From an uncultured Bacilli bacterium (GTDB lineage Bacteria; Bacillota_I; Bacilli_A; RF39; UBA660), in contig CANRHO010000049.1 in NCBI GenBank assembly GCA_947630435.1, forward strand, positions 1-6,014: a DNA stretch of 6,014 nt. Direction: 5' to 3'. Numbering within the stretch: the first letter of the stretch is position 1; the number at the start of each line of letters is the position of its first letter. Shown piece by piece: positions 5,054-6,014 of this stretch. The notes beneath the pieces are model-generated. The model worked only from the letters and a program-made list of their open reading frames with translations, did no database searches and was not told where the DNA came from. A program made the position numbers and the translations under genes.

Positions 5054-6014
5054 TATTTATTTCTTTTAAAACAATGTATAGTATTTGACAAGTAGTTACT
5101 ATAATTCCTGTAATTATTGCGAAAATAAGTGCATTCATACCAAATCCTAATTTTCCAAATAAATATAATACACTATATTTTATAATGATTGAAATAGTTG
5201 ATACTAAAAAAAGTTTATTTGTTTTTCCCATTGCTTGAAGAGCAACTGATAAAGTAGGTTGCATATATAAAACAAGAAAGAATGGTCCTATTAAATATAT
5301 ATAGTTAATTCCAAAATTAATATTATATACTATTTTTAAAATGGTTTCTGGAAATATAAGGATAATGGTTAAACAAATTCCTCCTACTAACATTGATAGA
5401 AATAGCAATTTTAATAATTTGCTATTAAAATCTTTATATCTTTTATTAGTGTATGCTTTTGTAATGTTAGGCAGCAAAGCTGATGCAATAGAAATTGAAA
5501 AGAAACTTGGTATTGATAAAAGAGGTATTATATAAGAGTTAATCACTGCGTATTCTAACGTAATGTAATTAGTAGAAAAACCAGTAGATAATAAGGTATT
5601 TGTAAGAATTATTGGTTCTAGGAAAAATCCAAATGAAGATATTAACCTTACTAACGTTGTTGGAACAGATATTGATAATATTTCTTTTATTATATTTTTA
5701 GTTATTTTTCCTTTTCCATTAAAAGAGTATTTTTTATTTATGGTGTTTCGCATAATTAATATATTAGTTAATTCGGTTATAATATTAAATAATATAATAA
5801 ATATAACTGCCGTTATGTCTGATTTAGCAATAGCAAGAGGTAGAAAAATTATAATCAAAATAATTTTAACTATTTCTTCGGTAACATTTGTTACGGAAGC
5901 TGATAACATATCTTCTTTGCCATGTAAAAAACCTCGTTGTATGCTTGATATTGTTATAAATGGAATAATAAATATAACCGATGTAATAGCAGGTGATAAC
6001 GCCTTATTATGAAG
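5043..6014 (-). CDS. MOP-superfamily flippase, SpoVB/MurJ-like polysaccharide transporter (partial, N-terminus outside window)
   Basis: The visible 323 residues are the C-terminal part of an integral membrane transporter that flips lipid-linked sugar intermediates. The frame stays open to the window edge. A Met codon at 5907-5909 could be mistaken for the start, but the 35 codons before it continue the family pattern: a hydrophobic helix, then QRGFLHGKEDM, corresponding to the RGxxxG segment of SpoVB-type proteins. About nine hydrophobic segments are visible. Family-like blocks include TEEIVK soon after the RGFLHG block, PSFFSISIASALLPNI in the middle, and GPFFLVLYMQPTLSVALQAMGK near the end. 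The last residues, EINKKI, are basic. The full protein is probably 450-550 residues. SpoVB, a MurJ-type lipid II flippase and a Wzx-type exporter all remain possible. The stop TAG (complement of 5043-5045) overlaps the opposing gene. Confidence 0.88.
   Translation of the reverse strand, partial: LHNKALSPAITSVIFIIPFITISSIQRGFLHGKEDMLSASVTNVTEEIVKIILIIIFLPLAIAKSDITAVIFIILFNIITELTNILIMRNTINKKYSFNGKGKITKNIIKEILSISVPTTLVRLISSFGFFLEPIILTNTLLSTGFSTNYITLEYAVINSYIIPLLSIPSFFSISIASALLPNITKAYTNKRYKDFNSKLLKLLFLSMLVGGICLTIILIFPETILKIVYNINFGINYIYLIGPFFLVLYMQPTLSVALQAMGKTNKLFLVSTISIIIKYSVLYLFGKLGFGMNALIFAIITGIIVTTCQILYIVLKEINKKI

Noticed and set aside
5341..6012. Plus-strand open frames opposite the flippase
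   Set aside because: They are antisense shadows of a conserved membrane protein with no ribosome site or recognisable product.

Overview
The window is very A+T-rich bacterial DNA with strong Shine-Dalgarno sites (AAGGAG/AAGGAGG), tight spacing and short intergenic gaps. All five Trp codons I located (three in lysS, one each in pssA and psd) are TGG, and no TGA falls inside any recognised protein, so the standard bacterial code fits better than the Mycoplasma code. Low G+C, Firmicute-like promoters, clostridial-type PssA and Psd sequences and a SpoVB-like flippase point to an uncultured Bacilli/Clostridia-type Firmicute or a relative with a reduced genome. The species cannot be named from this window.

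Layout, left to right. Bases 1-141 hold the end of an unidentified upstream region and a promoter. Bases 142-915 (+) encode a single-pass membrane protein of unknown function. Bases 969-2465 (+) are lysS, a class II lysyl-tRNA synthetase of divergent type with a TTG start. A weak hairpin terminator overlaps its stop codon. Bases 2544-4015 (+) are a two-gene operon, pssA-psd, whose stop and start codons share one base. Together these genes convert CDP-diacylglycerol and serine to phosphatidylserine and then to phosphatidylethanolamine. Bases 4070-5046 (+) encode a second single-pass membrane protein, then a 71-residue two-helix membrane protein 2 bases downstream. The minus strand from 5043 to the window edge carries the C-terminal part of a MOP-superfamily lipid-linked polysaccharide flippase (SpoVB/MurJ-like). 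It meets the plus-strand operon head-to-head inside a bidirectional terminator.

The common thread is the cell envelope: phospholipid head-group synthesis, a flippase and three small membrane proteins, with lysS as a housekeeping gene among them. The two unknown membrane proteins share one plan: an acidic cytoplasmic N-terminus, one membrane helix, and an outer domain bracketed by two cysteines about 125 residues apart. They look like paralogues and are the most interesting undescribed element here. Four promoters share an extended -10 element (TG-N-TATAMT-like), and the pssA copy lies inside a dyad that could be an operator. I see no mobile element, CRISPR array, RNA gene or defence system.
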